Part shown: one piece after another, positions 10,146 to 22,540 of the stretch
How positions within the stretch are numbered: the stretch's first letter is position 1
How the letters are laid out: each line of letters begins with the position of its first letter
Assembly (NCBI GenBank): GCA_030068075.1
Contig: CM057836.1
Span: forward strand, 69,167,788 to 69,231,787
Source: Paguma larvata
Taxonomy: Eukaryota > Chordata > Mammalia > Carnivora > Viverridae
Reading direction: 5' to 3'
DNA length: 64,000 bases
The notes under the pieces: model-generated
The model's database searches: none
The model's input: only the letters and a program-made list of their open reading frames with translations
What the model was told of the DNA's origin: nothing
Translations under genes and position numbers: made by a program

Positions 10146-13100
10146 ATTATTTATTTTTCGTATTCCCAAACTCCGAATTACACCATAACACTCCATAGAA
10201 CATTAATGTATTTTTAAAGAAGTAGATAAAATAAAAGATTGTAAATTAACAGCTAAATGTTAAGCAGATAATCTTTTCTTCACCATCAGTGCTTGCCATG
10301 AAGCTTTATCATGCATATTGCCTCTTTTTCCTATAATAGTGGATATAGTCTGTTTATAGTAGACAATCCAATCTAAAAGACTTTTTTCTTTAGAACACAA
10401 GGATTTTGCCCTCTTATTAAACAACATGGTAACTAAAGAGTGATGTGACCGAAAATAATGTTAATAAAGCATGCAATCCAGAGATGGGAAATACATGGGA
10501 TTCCCACATTTCCTTCCTTAATCAGGGTCCATAGCCGTGCTACTTGTTGCTATTACTTTTTTCTTAGTAAATATATCATATATATTGTGTTATGTCTGTT
10601 TCGTTTCAGCGTACTTATTACAGGGGTTAGGTGACAGAATTGTCAGGGTCAAAAATAGACCCACATACTATCAATACTGCTTTCATTATTATATATTTAA
10701 AAATAAATACCTACTTCTACTAACTTGTAAGTGAAATTCTGTTTAAATGTGATTTTGTCCCTATTTTGTCTTATTTTCAGAACACTCCTCTAAGAAACCA
10801 GGTGGTTAAGTGATCTTAAGTGAATTAGGAGTGACAGTGGGTAAATACATGTGGAAGAAACCATCCAGATAAAATAGTTTTTACTGGAATTAAATGGCAG
10901 ACAGATGTAACATATTAATTAACACCTACCATTTAAATAACAAGGGAGTACAAACTCAGAAAACAGAACAAGAAACCATGAACATATCTTGAGGTGGTCT
11001 AGAAAGAGGAAAGCATGATAAACCAGCCAACAACAACAAAAATCAAAAACATTAATAGTAAAAATTTAGTAAGAGAGATAATTTTTATTTGATGTAAAAT
11101 GCAGGCTGAAAGCGTCGCTCTATTTAAATGGTTTCATCATTTATTCTTAACTTACAATGCTACATCCAACATTAGACACCCCTCTTTACCTGTGGTAGAT
11201 ATCAACCAAGGGAAAGCTGTATGAACTGGTAAGAACTAAAATTCCTCAGACAACTTATTGTGTTAATTTAGTATTTTCTTCAGACAGTTCTACTAGAATA
11301 GTCTTCTGAATGGCCTCATCCTTCTAAACAATAAACATGAATTTACATTACAGCCAGTCCAATTTTTAGAAAAAAAAAAAACAAAAAAAAACATTGCAGA
11401 TCTAAATAAAGCATCTAACCTTAAGTAGAAACACAAATGAATCTACCCTTGTAGGCCAGAGAAATGATGCTGAACTTTTTAGGAATGAATGTCATCAACA
11501 TGTGCAGCAAAATATTCAGGTACAGTTGTTTAAAGTAAATGAGAATCCATAAGACTAGGCAATATGAAAATCAATCACTACAGTTGTATTCAATATAATT
11601 TATTGTATAACTCCTATCTTGTTTTATGGAACTAGATGAGCTGTTCATTAGTGTAAAGAAGTCAGAGATTTTCTCAGGGGAGATTTTAAGAAGCATATTT
11701 TAGAAGATTTGGAGTAAGACTTTAGAATCAGTTATGACTATGAAGCCAATAAAAAGCAGTAGGCTTTTATGTTCTTATTTTCATTTTGTTTCCTCTTGGT
11801 GGTATAAAGAGACATCGAGCTGTTGTTCTTGGTTATATTTAAATTTAGGATCCATTTCTTAAAAATGACATGGAAGCTATATGCTCCCTCGTGTAATGTT
11901 CCTATGGATAATATCAAGGTCATAACGAGTAGAAAGCACACAGTATATGCAAATCATTTTAAGTGGGAAGCCATTCATCCTAAAGAGAAATTGTTGCACT
12001 TGAAAGTTCCTGCAATTTATTTGCCCATTTACCTCTGTTAGGGTTCTAGTTCTCAGCCCTTGGGGAGGGTAAGCAAAAAGGCTGGGTACTTTTAGAATAA
12101 TTCTGGAAACTATGCAGGCACTGAATATAAACAGGACTGGGTCTCATCTACAATCTGGTGGGTTGTTCAGCAAGGAACCTTGTTCAAAGAGTGACTCTTT
12201 CTTCAGAATCTGGCCTAAATGTCTATCTTGAAGCTCAACCATAGTGACTCAAAGTTAGAAAAATCATTCCTAGCAGAAAATTGCCACTGAGTGTGTGGGC
12301 AGAGTAAGAAGAGCAAAGGCACACTGAAGAATGCAGATAAGGCTCACAGTGCAGAAGTCGATTAAGCCTCATTAAGTCTCCGCTTACCAGACACGTAGGT
12401 GGCTGTGTTACATTTAAGTTGCCTGGGGAATAAAATAAATAAAATTTACAAAGTTGGAAGCCATAAGTTTCTAAGCTCAGTTCTGACACTTCCGATTTAT
12501 TTGTGAATTCCATAAATACGCCATTTCCCCTGTCTTAGACAACACTGACTTTGGGGTTCAGATGGCTTTGTGCCAGTGAAACATTTTTAGATGGCTTTAA
12601 AGTTGTGCTTAAAAAAGCCATCTTTGTTCGCTGTGTGACCTGGCACAAAAATTGCTTCCGTGAAGCAAGTTCCTGCTCCAGCTCCTTCCCATAGCCGCAC
12701 TTTGGAAAGAAATTCAAATCAAGCCTGAACACACTGATTTTTCTTTTTTTCTTTTCTTTTCAACCCCAATTAAGTTGTTTTCATGCGAGGGGGCAGTGCA
12801 TAGGACAAGTTATTTATGTGGATTCTAGAAGGCTAGAGGATAGATTGTCATTGTCACATTTTAGGTCTTAGCAGTAAAAAGACTTTTTTATTTTTCTTAA
12901 ATAAAAAGCTTGAAAGAAAGTTAAATGTAAAAAGTCTGGCAAGGCAGCAGAGCCTTCAAAAACAGGCTTGTGAACATTAAGGTTTCCATAGCAACATTTT
13001 CTTGTCCAAAGAGTTTCTGATTTCTTTCTAATTTATCTACCATAGGATATTACTATTTATTTTGACCTGTAGACCCAAAGTGATGCTTATTACATGCACA

Positions 13101-14770
13101 ATGAAATTATAAAATTTTAAATGCTCTGATTTAGCAGTATTATTATTATTTTTTGCCCTTTTTAGAGTATTGTTATTTGCCTATGTTATATATTCGGAAA
13201 TGTAGTATGAATCTTATTACATAAAACCTGCTTATTAAATAGCTTTTGGTAAACATACTTTTGATTGACAAGAAGAGACAATGAAATGAGTTCTGAGTTC
13301 TAAAGATACTCCCCCATTTCTTCAGCTATTTTAAACTACGCAACTATAGCTTGGAGCATTTGGTTGAAAAAAACAGTTTCTTGCCTTGGCTATATGCCTT
13401 TCATTTTGTAGAGGTGAGAACACAAAGATTTTGCTTCACCAGAAAGTTATGAAAACATTTTCTTTGCCAGCTTTGATGCCATGCCTTTTGCTGATGGCTT
13501 CTGGCCCTGTACATGCCGATACATAGAGTCTTAGTCCACCAGCAGACCCTTAGCACCTGGGAGCAAAGTGCTTCCAGGTGCTACTGGGCACTTAGAGAAG
13601 AGGGAACTAACCTTCCAAGGTCACATCAAGGGACAAAGTTAGGATTTGGATCTGTCCCATAAAACCTCAATCTCCCAAGGAGTGTTTTAGATGTTCAAAC
13701 ACAAGCACTAATATTCTGAATGAAAGAGAACAGAACATCTCACGGGGAAGGAGAGGCCAGTGGAAAGACTTGGAGGATGACTTGGATGTCCTCACCCGGA
13801 AAAAATAAGAATTGAGAGCTGAGAAGAAGGAGGAAACTGTAAATAATGACATGGAAACAGAATGCAAAAACCTCCCAGGTAGAAAATCTGAATGCAAATG
13901 TAGATTGGGGTCAAATGGAGAAGGACCAAGCTTTCTCACCCGGGGAGTTTGAAATAAATTTTGTAGAACCTGAGATGTGGAGTATATTTTGGCAGCTTGA
14001 AGGAAGGTTGGAAACGCAGTTCTAAGCAGATAACGGAGCAAGGGGATTAGAGTAGGTGTGCCACAGCAAGAGGACATGAGGAGTTAGATGAAAGCAGGGA
14101 CAGATGTGAGGATCCATTCAAGGTAAGAACAAACAGTAACTTCCAAAGGGATAATGTGAAAGTTAATAAAGCAAAAACCCCCATCAAAATGCTTCCACCT
14201 AATGTTTCGTTTAATGATCTCAAACTATAAGTAGTAATTAAACTAGTAGAATCTTATTAACTGGGCTAAGTGAAAGGAGTAGATAGAATACTATTCTTAA
14301 AAAATAACATTAATCAGAAAGTGATGTACAGTAGCATACATTAATTTTGATGATATAGATGATATGAAGAAAATCCTCACCTGACCAGGTCCTCAGAGCA
14401 CTTCTTTTGATGACTAGATAAGACAAGTTTTGTAAATAGCATGTTGATTGTAAAGATCTACTTCCATAATGCATTAGAGTTCTTGAAAATGTCTTATTTT
14501 CCTATGACCACTTAATTTTATTTTAACAGCTCACCCTCACTGTGAAGAAAGACTAGAGAATTCAAGGTAAACTTCAGCCAAGCTCTACCTCATATCGTAT
14601 ATGGCATTTGGTAATTGGTAAGCTTTAGCTTTTAAAAATGTACAACACACACATACAAAAATCTATGACACAAACAAGGTCTAAGTTACCCTCCAACTTC
14701 AGTGTCTAATGAAAACATTGTTTTAAGAGAATTCAGGATCTCATTCAGCTTCTCAAAGTGGCTCCTGCTT
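10146..14770. other. Repeat-poor block, no exon recognised
   Basis: About 4.6 kb with only a MIR scrap at about 13,585-13,660 (minus; 'aaggtcacatcaagggacaa'). It contains the X-box-like site at 12,982. The 136-codon minus frame at 13,667-14,077 has no domain, signal peptide or repeat and its plus strand is purine-rich. The block could hold conserved non-coding DNA or a non-coding transcript; the sequence alone cannot say. Confidence 0.45.
12982..12995. promoter_or_regulatory. RFX X-box-like palindrome
   Basis: 'gtttccatagcaac' matches the RFX X-box pattern GTNRCC-N2-RGYAAC with one mismatch (T for R in the left half). The right half-site AGCAAC is perfect. It lies in the repeat-poor block. 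RFX factors bind such sites in promoters and enhancers. Occupancy is inference. Confidence 0.35.
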
Positions 14771-14787
14771 TAAAGGGTGGAGAGACT

Positions 14788-15020
14788 AACAGATGAACAT
14801 AAGGGAAGGGAAGCAAACATAATATAAAAACAGGGAGGAGGACCAAACATAAGAGGCTCTTAAATATAGAGATGAAACAGAGGGTTGCTGGAGGGATTGT
14901 GGGAGGGAGGATGGGCTAAATGGGTAAGGAGGCATTAAGAAATCTACTCTGAAATCATTGTTGCACTATATGCTAACTAACTTAGATGTAAAAAATTAAT
15001 TAATTTTTTAATTTAAAAAA
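14788..15020 (+). mobile_element. 5'-truncated recent L1, 3' UTR stub
   Basis: Contains only the terminal part of a carnivore L1 3' UTR: 'aagaggctcttaaatataga', 'gatgggctaaatgggtaagg', 'gttgcactatatgctaacta', then an A-rich tail. A perfect 17-bp target duplication 'taaagggtggagagact' lies at 14,771-14,787 and 15,021-15,037, defining the insert exactly. Confidence 0.93.
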
Positions 15021-15037
15021 TAAAGGGTGGAGAGACT

Positions 15038-16253
15038 CATTTCCTCTTAATGACAATATTGTATAAGAATGAAACACATTACTCTTAATGAGACGGAAAC
15101 CTTTTCAAAAAGTGAAAGGACTATGATAGCTCACACAGGGATATTGTTGACATTTTCACAGGAATTTGAATGAGTATATGATTTACTTTTGTATCAGAAC
15201 AATAGGTTGATAGCAATTCTCGGTTATGTTGTGTCAGTAAACACAAGCAGTGGAAAGGACAACCTGGAAGTTTGTAGATTAATGTGCTCAGAGAGATCAT
15301 GTGTGCATGAACTTGAACTACTTTTGCCAGAGGGTGATTTGGTGAGAGGAAGCCTCTTCTCAATCAAGAAAAATAAATAAACAGTTATTATCATTTAAAG
15401 AAGAAAGCTGCCAAACTAAGGAGCATCAGTTCTTAGAGAAAGGGCCAGCATCATTTGCTATTAATTGAAAAGAATAAATTATATTTAATGCAAATGTTAT
15501 TTGTTTTCTGAAAATAAAAACTTTTCTTGTGAGAAGTTTTGACATTCTTTCAGAAGCTCCTTTGCCTCATCCAGAAGGCTACTCAGATATATGATTACCA
15601 CACTTTAGGGCTCTGTAGAGATGCATAAAAAGCTAAAAGGTGAGATTGTCAACCCTGTAAGTCAGGATGAAAATGCGTTTTAATAGTAAGCTACACTAGT
15701 TAGACTGACTGCCTTGGAGGGAAAGAGAGAATGCTTTGACAGGTTCAGGAATGTTGTTTCAACTCAGGGAGTTACATCCCTCAGAGAAAGCTTGGCTGCC
15801 TTATACAACAGCAAACTGTGAAGTCAGGCAGTGAGTTGAAGTGCTGATACTTCCTCTACTTCCCAAACTGGTAAGAAAAATGTTGTTAGTAACAGAAAAC
15901 TCTATTTATAGTGGCTGAAATGAATAAAAAGTCTAGTTTTCTTCCTAAAACAAATCCAGAGGTAAGCATTCCAGGGCTGGTGTATCTGCTTCTTATATTT
16001 TTCTCCTCTGGCATCCTTGATTTGAGGATTTTATCTTCATGATCACAAAATGGCTGCTAAATCTCTAGGCATTGCCTCTTTGTTCCTCTTTGAACAAAGA
16101 GAAGGGCAAACTGGCAAAGAGAGGACCAGGTCTCTCTGTTGTGAAAACTTTTACTGGAAACTCAATCCAGAAGTCTCTGTTTGCACCTAATTAGGCAGAA
16201 ATGGGCCACATGGGAACTTCTAGCTACATGAGGGATCAGGAAAGAGATTTTAA
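15038..16253. other. No gene recognised
   Basis: Unique DNA. The opposed open frames at 15,121-15,363 (-) and 15,189-15,380 (+) overlap each other and show no motif. Confidence 0.4.
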
Positions 16254-16330
16254 ACTTTTTCTTTTCTTTTCTTTTCTTTCTTTTTTTCTTTTTTCTTTTT
16301 CTTTTTCTTTTCCTTTCTTTTTTCTTTTTT
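16254..16330. repeat. Pyrimidine (CTTTT)n low-complexity tract
   Basis: Almost pure C/T with units of ctttt and ctttct. It lies just outside the left target duplication of the antisense L1, so it may predate the insertion or derive from its A-rich tail. Confidence 0.8.
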
Positions 16331-16342
16331 TTTTTACTTTTT

Positions 16343-17309
16343 TTTTATAATAGTTTATTTTCAAATTGGTTTACATATAACACCCAGTGTTCATCCCAAC
16401 ACGTGCCCTCTTTAATGTCCGTCACCCCCTCTCCCCCTTTCCCCCCCTCACCTCCCTCACCCCCCTCACCCTCAGATTGCTCTTAGTCTTTGAGAGTCTC
16501 TTATGTTTTATCTCCCTCCCTCTCTGTGTCTTTTTTTCCTTTCCCCTCTTCCCCTCCCCCTGGTTTTTGCTTAGTCTCACAAAGTCCACCTATTCGTGGA
16601 AACATATGGTATCTGTCTTTTTCTGACTGATTTATTTCACTTACATAATACCCTCCAGTTCCATCCATGTTGCTACACATGGCCAGATTTCATTTTTTCT
16701 CATTGCCATGTAGTAGTCCATTGTATATATGTGCCACAACTTCTTTATCCATTCGTCAGTTGATGGGCACTTGGTCTGCTTCCATGATTTGGCTATTGTC
16801 GAAAGTGCTGCTATGAACATTGGGGTACACGTACCCCTATGCATCAGCATTCCTGTGTCTCTTGGGTCGATTCCTAGAAGTGCTATTGCTGGGTCATAGG
16901 GTAGCTCTATTTTCATTTTTTTGAGGAACCTCCACACCGTTTTCCAGAGTGGCTGCACCAGTTTGCATTCCCACCAACAGTGTAGGAGGGTGTCTGCTTC
17001 TCCACATCCCCGCCAGCATCTGTAGTTTCCTGATTTCTTCATTTTAGCCACTCGAACCGGTGTAAGGTGGTATCTCAGTGTGGTTTTGATTTGTGTTTCC
17101 CTGATGATGAGTGACTTTGAGCATCGTTTCATGTGTCTGTTGGCCCTCTGAATGTCCTCTTTGGAGAAGTGTCTATTCATATCTTCTGCCCACTTTTTCA
17201 CTGGATTATTTGTTTTTCAGGTGTGGAGTTTGGTAAGTTCTTTATAGATTTTAGATACTAGTCCTTTATCTGATATGTCATTTGCGATTATCCTTTCCCA
17301 TTCCGTCGG
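16343..17309 (-). mobile_element. 5'-truncated recent L1, antisense
   Basis: From right to left: ORF2 end, then a 3' UTR with a G-rich polypurine tract (C-rich on the plus strand, 16,425-16,474), then tail. 'tttttacttttt' at 16,331-16,342 and 17,310-17,321 fits a 12-bp target duplication, though its low complexity weakens this. The element keeps about 1 kb of a unit of about 6 kb. Sequence quality is high (186 codons open), which suggests a fairly young copy. Confidence 0.9.
16641..17201 (-). pseudogene. L1 ORF2 C-terminal fragment (186 codons)
   Basis: Longest frame with recognisable homology in the window. It includes the C-terminal Cys-rich segment of L1 ORF2p, seen as '[20 protein letters not shown]' around residues 43-62, then '[12 protein letters not shown]' and '[20 protein letters not shown]'. 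Intact ORF2p is about 1,270 residues, so only the last sixth is present. The frame stops early, right after 'EGIM', apparently from a one-base deletion compared with the usual L1 reading there. No start signal; the apparent Met is internal. Confidence 0.9.
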
Positions 17310-17321
17310 TTTTTACTTTTT

Positions 17322-17814
17322 AAAGAGATGGTTTGACACACTACAAAACCAGACTCCCACTGGTAAGGAAGAGGAGAAGAGAATGGCGATTGGGCATCCA
17401 GAATGTGTTCATTGTTATTGCATCCTTCCAGTTTCTCGCTTACAGTTGGACTGAATTGCTACTTATTTCTCCTGCTTATCTTCAGAGTCTGGTGATTAGT
17501 ATCGCTTCAAATGAAAGAAGATCAGAAAAACTTCACTGTTAACATGCATGAAAAGAAAATACATCATGATCAAGACATAAAAAGAAAGCTGGAGTCAAAT
17601 TTTCTAACAAGGATCTTGGAAAACAATCTGTCTAAAAGTAGTTTTCCAGTGGATCTGAGCCTTCATAGAACAAAGATGTAGGCAGAAACTTGGCATAAAT
17701 GTGAAAAATGACTCTGTTCACAGGTAACAAAAACACTGAACTACTCTAATGTTTTTTAGTCACAAGCAAAAGGTGAGAGTCACTGACCTAAAAACAAGGA
17801 TTACCCAGAAGGTT
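17322..17814. other. No gene recognised
   Basis: Unique DNA between the L1 and the young SINE. The 69-codon frame at 17,333-17,542 has no motif. Confidence 0.4.
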
Positions 17815-17830
17815 AAAGGAAAGGGATGAG

Positions 17831-18053
17831 GGGCGCCTGGGTGGCTCAGTCGGTTGAGCGTCCGACTTCAGCTCAGGTCATGATCTCGCAGTCCGTGAGT
17901 TCGAGCCCCGCGTCGGGCTCTATGCTGACAGCTCAGAGCCTGGAGCGTGCTTTGGATTCTGTGTCTCGCTCTCTCTCTGCTCCTCCCCCACTCATGCTCT
18001 GTCTCTCTCTGTCTCAAAAATAAATAATAAACATTAAAAAAAATTAAAAAAAA
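17831..18053 (+). mobile_element. Feliform CAN SINE, youngest-looking copy
   Basis: Starts 'gggcgcctgggtggctcag' and retains CpGs at 'cagtcggttgagcgtccgac' and 'ttcgagccccgcgtcgggct', which decay quickly in old copies. It is flanked by a perfect 16-bp target duplication 'aaaggaaagggatgag' (17,815-17,830 and 18,054-18,069). Clean body, long A tail and perfect duplication suggest a recent, possibly lineage-specific insertion. The 65-codon frame across it is not a gene. Confidence 0.97.
17842..17908 (+). promoter_or_regulatory. Pol III A and B boxes of young SINE
   Basis: 'tggctcagtcgg' (17,842-17,853) matches the tRNA A box and 'gagttcgagccc' (17,897-17,908) matches the B box, at normal tRNA spacing. 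Both look intact, so this copy might be transcribed by RNA polymerase III. Transcription is inference. Confidence 0.7.
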
Positions 18054-18069
18054 AAAGGAAAGGGATGAG

Positions 18070-20889
18070 TAGAAGAGCTATAGAAATAAAGCAAAATGGT
18101 CAGGAAGAAGAGTTATTTTCTATAGAACTCTGCCCTCTGGAAGAATAATAGAAATAATAGAAAAAATATCAGATATTAAAGCATGGAATGTCAATACATG
18201 CAAAAGCAGAACTCATAATTCTAAAATGAAAATATCTTATGCTTCTATAGGGATTTGTGAAATTACTTGCCACTGAAATGACACCAAGATGTGAGTGCTG
18301 CCTTTACTTGTAGAAAACAACAAGCAATCATAAGTGTCTATGAAAAGTGTGCTAGTCCTACTTCTGACCTTTAATGGGAAATGTGTCAAACTCAGAGATT
18401 TTGAAATTAAGAAAAAAAAATCTTGATTTGAGGATTCTACAAGTGTATTTCTGCTCTCCAGTGTGGATTTGTATTTTAGAGCCCTAATTAAGGCTTCCTG
18501 GATGCTTTTCCATACCTGAAAATTTTCCCTACAATTATTTAGAGATCAACTGAGGACAGAGGTGAAAAACAGTGACTCCTGGAAATGTGTTTTATTGTTT
18601 CTTCTCTACTCTCTAGATATACATGTAATAGGAAAGACATATGAAGGAGAAGGGTAAGAGTAAATGATCTTTCCTACGACATTTATTTGGCTTCTTGTGT
18701 TTGATGATTGGTGAAAAATGAGTTCTCTCTCGCTCACTTCCATCAGTGAACTTTAAATCAAGAATTTTAATGAGCTTCTAGATAGATGAGTTGGCAAGGG
18801 TACTCCTTTCAGAATTTAGAGATGAAAATGAACCATAAAATGACTCCATAGATAACTATAATACAGAAATTACAATCCCAGGTAGTAGACTATAGGACTC
18901 GGCTGACAAACTCTACGTCTAATATGAGGGTTTTATTTCTCTGACTTTCTATAGTGCCTTGTCACTCATCTTTTCTCTTCTGGGTCCCTTGTCAAGGTAG
19001 ATAGTTCTTATTTAGTATGAGTAATAGCTTTTTCCTTTCTTGCAATGATCAGTTTTCATACATGCCTAACAATTTAAACTAACACATTTTCTAATATCCT
19101 ATTAGTTATAGAGAAAAACATTATATATACACATATATACTGTATATGCATTATATATATACTGATTAATAATACATTAAATATAAATTTTATAAACAAA
19201 AGTACACACCTATAAAGATAAATCCATAGCACGTCTGATCTGAGTAGGAGGTAAAGTCATTTCAAAGTAATGATGGTGAAAATAAAGTGGTGTAGATTTC
19301 TGGTAATTGAGGATAATTCCCTAAATTCTTATTCTTCACATTAAATTCTTTATCCACATTTTCCTATCTCCTAAGCTTGTATTTAAAAAAAAATTTTTGA
19401 AACAGTTCTTTTTTCTCTATCTCATTTTCATAGAGGTTTTGAAGATGACTATTTATTAATTACTAAAATTGTCTTGTGCAGTTTCGTATAATGCAGAGAG
19501 GAAGAAGAAAAAAAGGATCTGAAATACTGTAGAATTTCTCTTTTTTTGAGGACCTCAAATAATAAACTCAATTCCTTGGCCTTAAAGAACTCATAACCAA
19601 CTTCATTTACTCCTTTTCTTTTTTTCCTCCTCTTTCTCTTCTCTTCTCTGAAGGAATAGTGTAGGAAGAGAGCCACAGACCACTTAGCCAAGATGTCATG
19701 GCCGGAGAGCAGAAGGCAGATAAGTCAGGAAGGATATTAAGGGGGTATTAGGTTTGATCATGATCAGAAACCTCCATCATATCTTCAAGCATTACATTAA
19801 ACACAAGCCACATTTGGTTTTGTTCCATGATGACTGCCCTGTCATTAAAAAGAGAGAGAGAGAACAAAACAAAAACTAAAACTACAAGAAAGAAAAGAAA
19901 AAAAAAGAAATAAAAAGAGAAATAGAAAGTGTACTTACCAGTCTTATGGATACTAAACTATAGACCGATATCAGGAAAACACTTGTTTTTTAGACATACC
20001 ATATTACCACCACATGTAAGCTAGCACTAAATTGACAGTCCTAAGGAGATTTCCTTACGATTACATTGCTTGGCTGGTTGGGAAAGACAACTGATGTCCA
20101 GGGCTCTGAAACAGTAGAATCTACTTACTCTGAGACACATTTTCTTTTCAGATTTTTGACTGACTCCCATCACGATTGTGGAAAAAAATCAAATAGCATC
20201 ATTAGCTCATTTGAATTGAAGAAACAAGACAGGTGATGTCGTTTTCTTTTCTTTTTTTTATTCTTTTTATCAAGTAGACAAGCACTCTCAAAAGCAAGAG
20301 AAATGATGTCTGCAAAAGGCTCCAACACTACAATCCTGCTAAATTATAGATGATTGGCCTCTCAGACACCAGCGTGATTGAAATTGTACATGCAAGCCAA
20401 CCCACAGGATAACATAATATCTTTTTACTATCCTGTAAAACTTTATATCAATTTCCCCTAAAATTAGTGACATTCACTAAAGTGTAAAGGGTCATATTTT
20501 GACATTAACAAAGAGTCTCAGAGTTTTAATAACAAATCAAGGTAATAAAATTAATTCTTAGCTAAAATGGGTATAAAAAATGATATAATTTATGATTAGA
20601 TGGAAAGTGCTAGGTGTCGAGCCCACAGCAGGCAAGAAGAAGCACCACCTGAAACAATTTATTCTGTAACAGAATTTTTTTCTGTAAGAAGATTCAGAGA
20701 GGTTATGTTGACTAGATATTGACTAGAATATTCTTTATGAATAGGAAAAACATCTATATTTTCTCTATCCTTTTTCATAATTTTCTTTTTCTTCACTCTT
20801 TATGAAATGGTTATTGACTCATTGACAGATCAATTTAGCTCATCGCTAATAAAATTTTCACAACTAATTTGATTATGTTGCTTTATTAG
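18070..20889. other. No gene recognised
   Basis: 2.8 kb of AT-rich unique DNA. Holds a TA-rich patch (about 19,118-19,165), an (AG)n run (19,850-19,862) and A-rich stretches near 19,890. The 80-codon minus frame (19,449-19,691) is Lys/Arg-rich from composition. Confidence 0.4.
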
Positions 20890-21900
20890 GATAGATGGAG
20901 TTGAGGTTTAAGATGGCTGGTGGAATAGATATCGGTTTTTCTTCCTCTTGAGAAGCAAAACAATAGTAAATCTATGAAGGAAGTATCATCCCAAAACAAT
21001 GAAAGCAGTAATAATGATGACAAAACAATGAATTAAGGAGAGGAGAGATTTTTAGCAACTATTTCAAATATGGAAATTGAATAAAAACTTGTGGAATGAT
21101 GAAGCAGCCTAGTTTATATATAGAGAGGGCCAATAAGAATTAATCTCCCCTATAGTCAGGACCCCTGAAAGCCCTGGCTCAGAGGTAGCATGTATGACAG
21201 AAACCCCAAGCGAAAGGTGGGAATAAAAAAAGAGGCAACAGTTGAAGGTTAGTATGAAGAGAATGTGGAGAGAATTTACCCAGTCTCTCCCTTCAACCTT
21301 AACTTATTATAACTGATTCTCTCCTTAGAAGGGGAAACAGGACAGTATTTATTCCTGGGGGGAAAAAGGACAGTTCTTCTTTGAAAGAACTGAAGGAAAT
21401 ATATGGGAACTTCTTCTCCATCTCTGTGGAATTTTAATTTTAATTTTAGTTTTAAATAATAAAGACTTTTCATTTCAGCACTGGGAGTAAACTACAGCAT
21501 ATAAAGTCTGACTCTCTGTCTGCCCATAGTGAAGTACACAGAATGCCAAGCCAGCCTTCCTATGTAGTCATTCTTAAATATGAACAGATAGCCAAAGAAC
21601 ATAAAATATTTGAGGATAGCCTGCAGAATGAAGGGAGATTTAGATTTAAAGAAACTAAAAAATTAAATCAAAGGAAACAAATATATCAGATAGCAAAAGT
21701 AAAATTTAAAAAACAAAAAACAAAGAGAATTATCTTTAATTTTATGTTCAGAGATATTTAAGAACATATGATCTCTGTAAGAAAGGAATAGTTAGTATAA
21801 AAAATTTTTATTCTAAAAATAAGAGAGTTCAAAATTATGATTACGAAAATTCAATTTACAAAAAGTACTCAGAACAAATGACACAGAGGCTAACATTTTA

Positions 21901-22114
21901 TTTATTTATTTCTAATTTTTATTTATTTATTTTGAGAGAGAGAGAGAGAGTGCACAGATATGAGGGAGGCTTGGAGAGCGAGGGAGAAAGAATCCCAAGC
22001 AGGCTCTGCACGTGCAGAGCCTGAAGTGGGGCTGGAACTCACAAACTGTGAGATCATGACCTGAGCTGAAACCAAGAGTCTGACGCTTAACTGACTTTGC
22101 CACCCAGGTGCCCT
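21901..22114 (-). mobile_element. Feliform CAN SINE inside HAL1
   Basis: Antisense copy with T-rich start and head ending 'ttgccacccaggtgccct'. A 15-bp duplication 'gaggctaacatttta' at 21,886-21,900 and 22,115-22,129 is perfect, so HAL1 is the older host. It contains an (AG)n run at 21,936-21,950. Confidence 0.96.
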
Positions 22115-22317
22115 GAGGCTAACATTTTAGAAATATCCCTGCAGAACATAGACTTGGGAAATAAAATAATAAAAGTAAGAGTCATAATGAGTCAATTCAA
22201 AACACCCAATATCTTTTAAATCAGAGTTACACAAAGAGAAATCATAGCAACTACAAAGAGGAAATTGTCAAATACAAAACAAGAAAATCTCTCAGAATTA
22301 AAAAGTAATGTAATGTG

Positions 22318-22540
22318 AGACCTGACCTGAGTGGCTCAGTTGGTTAAGCCTCTGTTTCAGCTCAGGTCACAATATCAGGGTTCATAAGTTCGAGGCCCGT
22401 GTTGGGCTCCATGCTAACAGTGCAGAACCTGCTTAAGATTCTCTCCCTCTCTCTGTCCCACCCCCCACTTGTGTGTAGGAGCATGCTCTCCCTCTCTCTC
22501 TCTCTCTCAAAATATAAATAAATAAATATTTTTAAAAATG
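22318..22540 (+). mobile_element. Feliform CAN SINE inside HAL1
   Basis: Diverged sense copy with altered head 'gacctgacctgagtggctca', changed middle segment and a (CT)n run at about 22,489-22,508. No clear target duplication. With the preceding copy it forms a head-to-head inverted pair about 200 bp apart. Confidence 0.9.

Noticed and set aside
12783..12800. CTCF-like site 'gcgagggggcagtgc'
   Set aside because: Only the AGGGGGCAG half fits the motif; the upstream half mismatches at most positions.
13667..14077. 136-codon minus-strand frame
   Set aside because: No domain or signal peptide, and purine-rich plus strand explains it. Kept only as part of the repeat-poor block.
17831..17910. Possible functional tRNA gene
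   Set aside because: The head is tRNA-Lys-derived with A and B boxes but lacks a proper cloverleaf end and runs straight into the SINE body.
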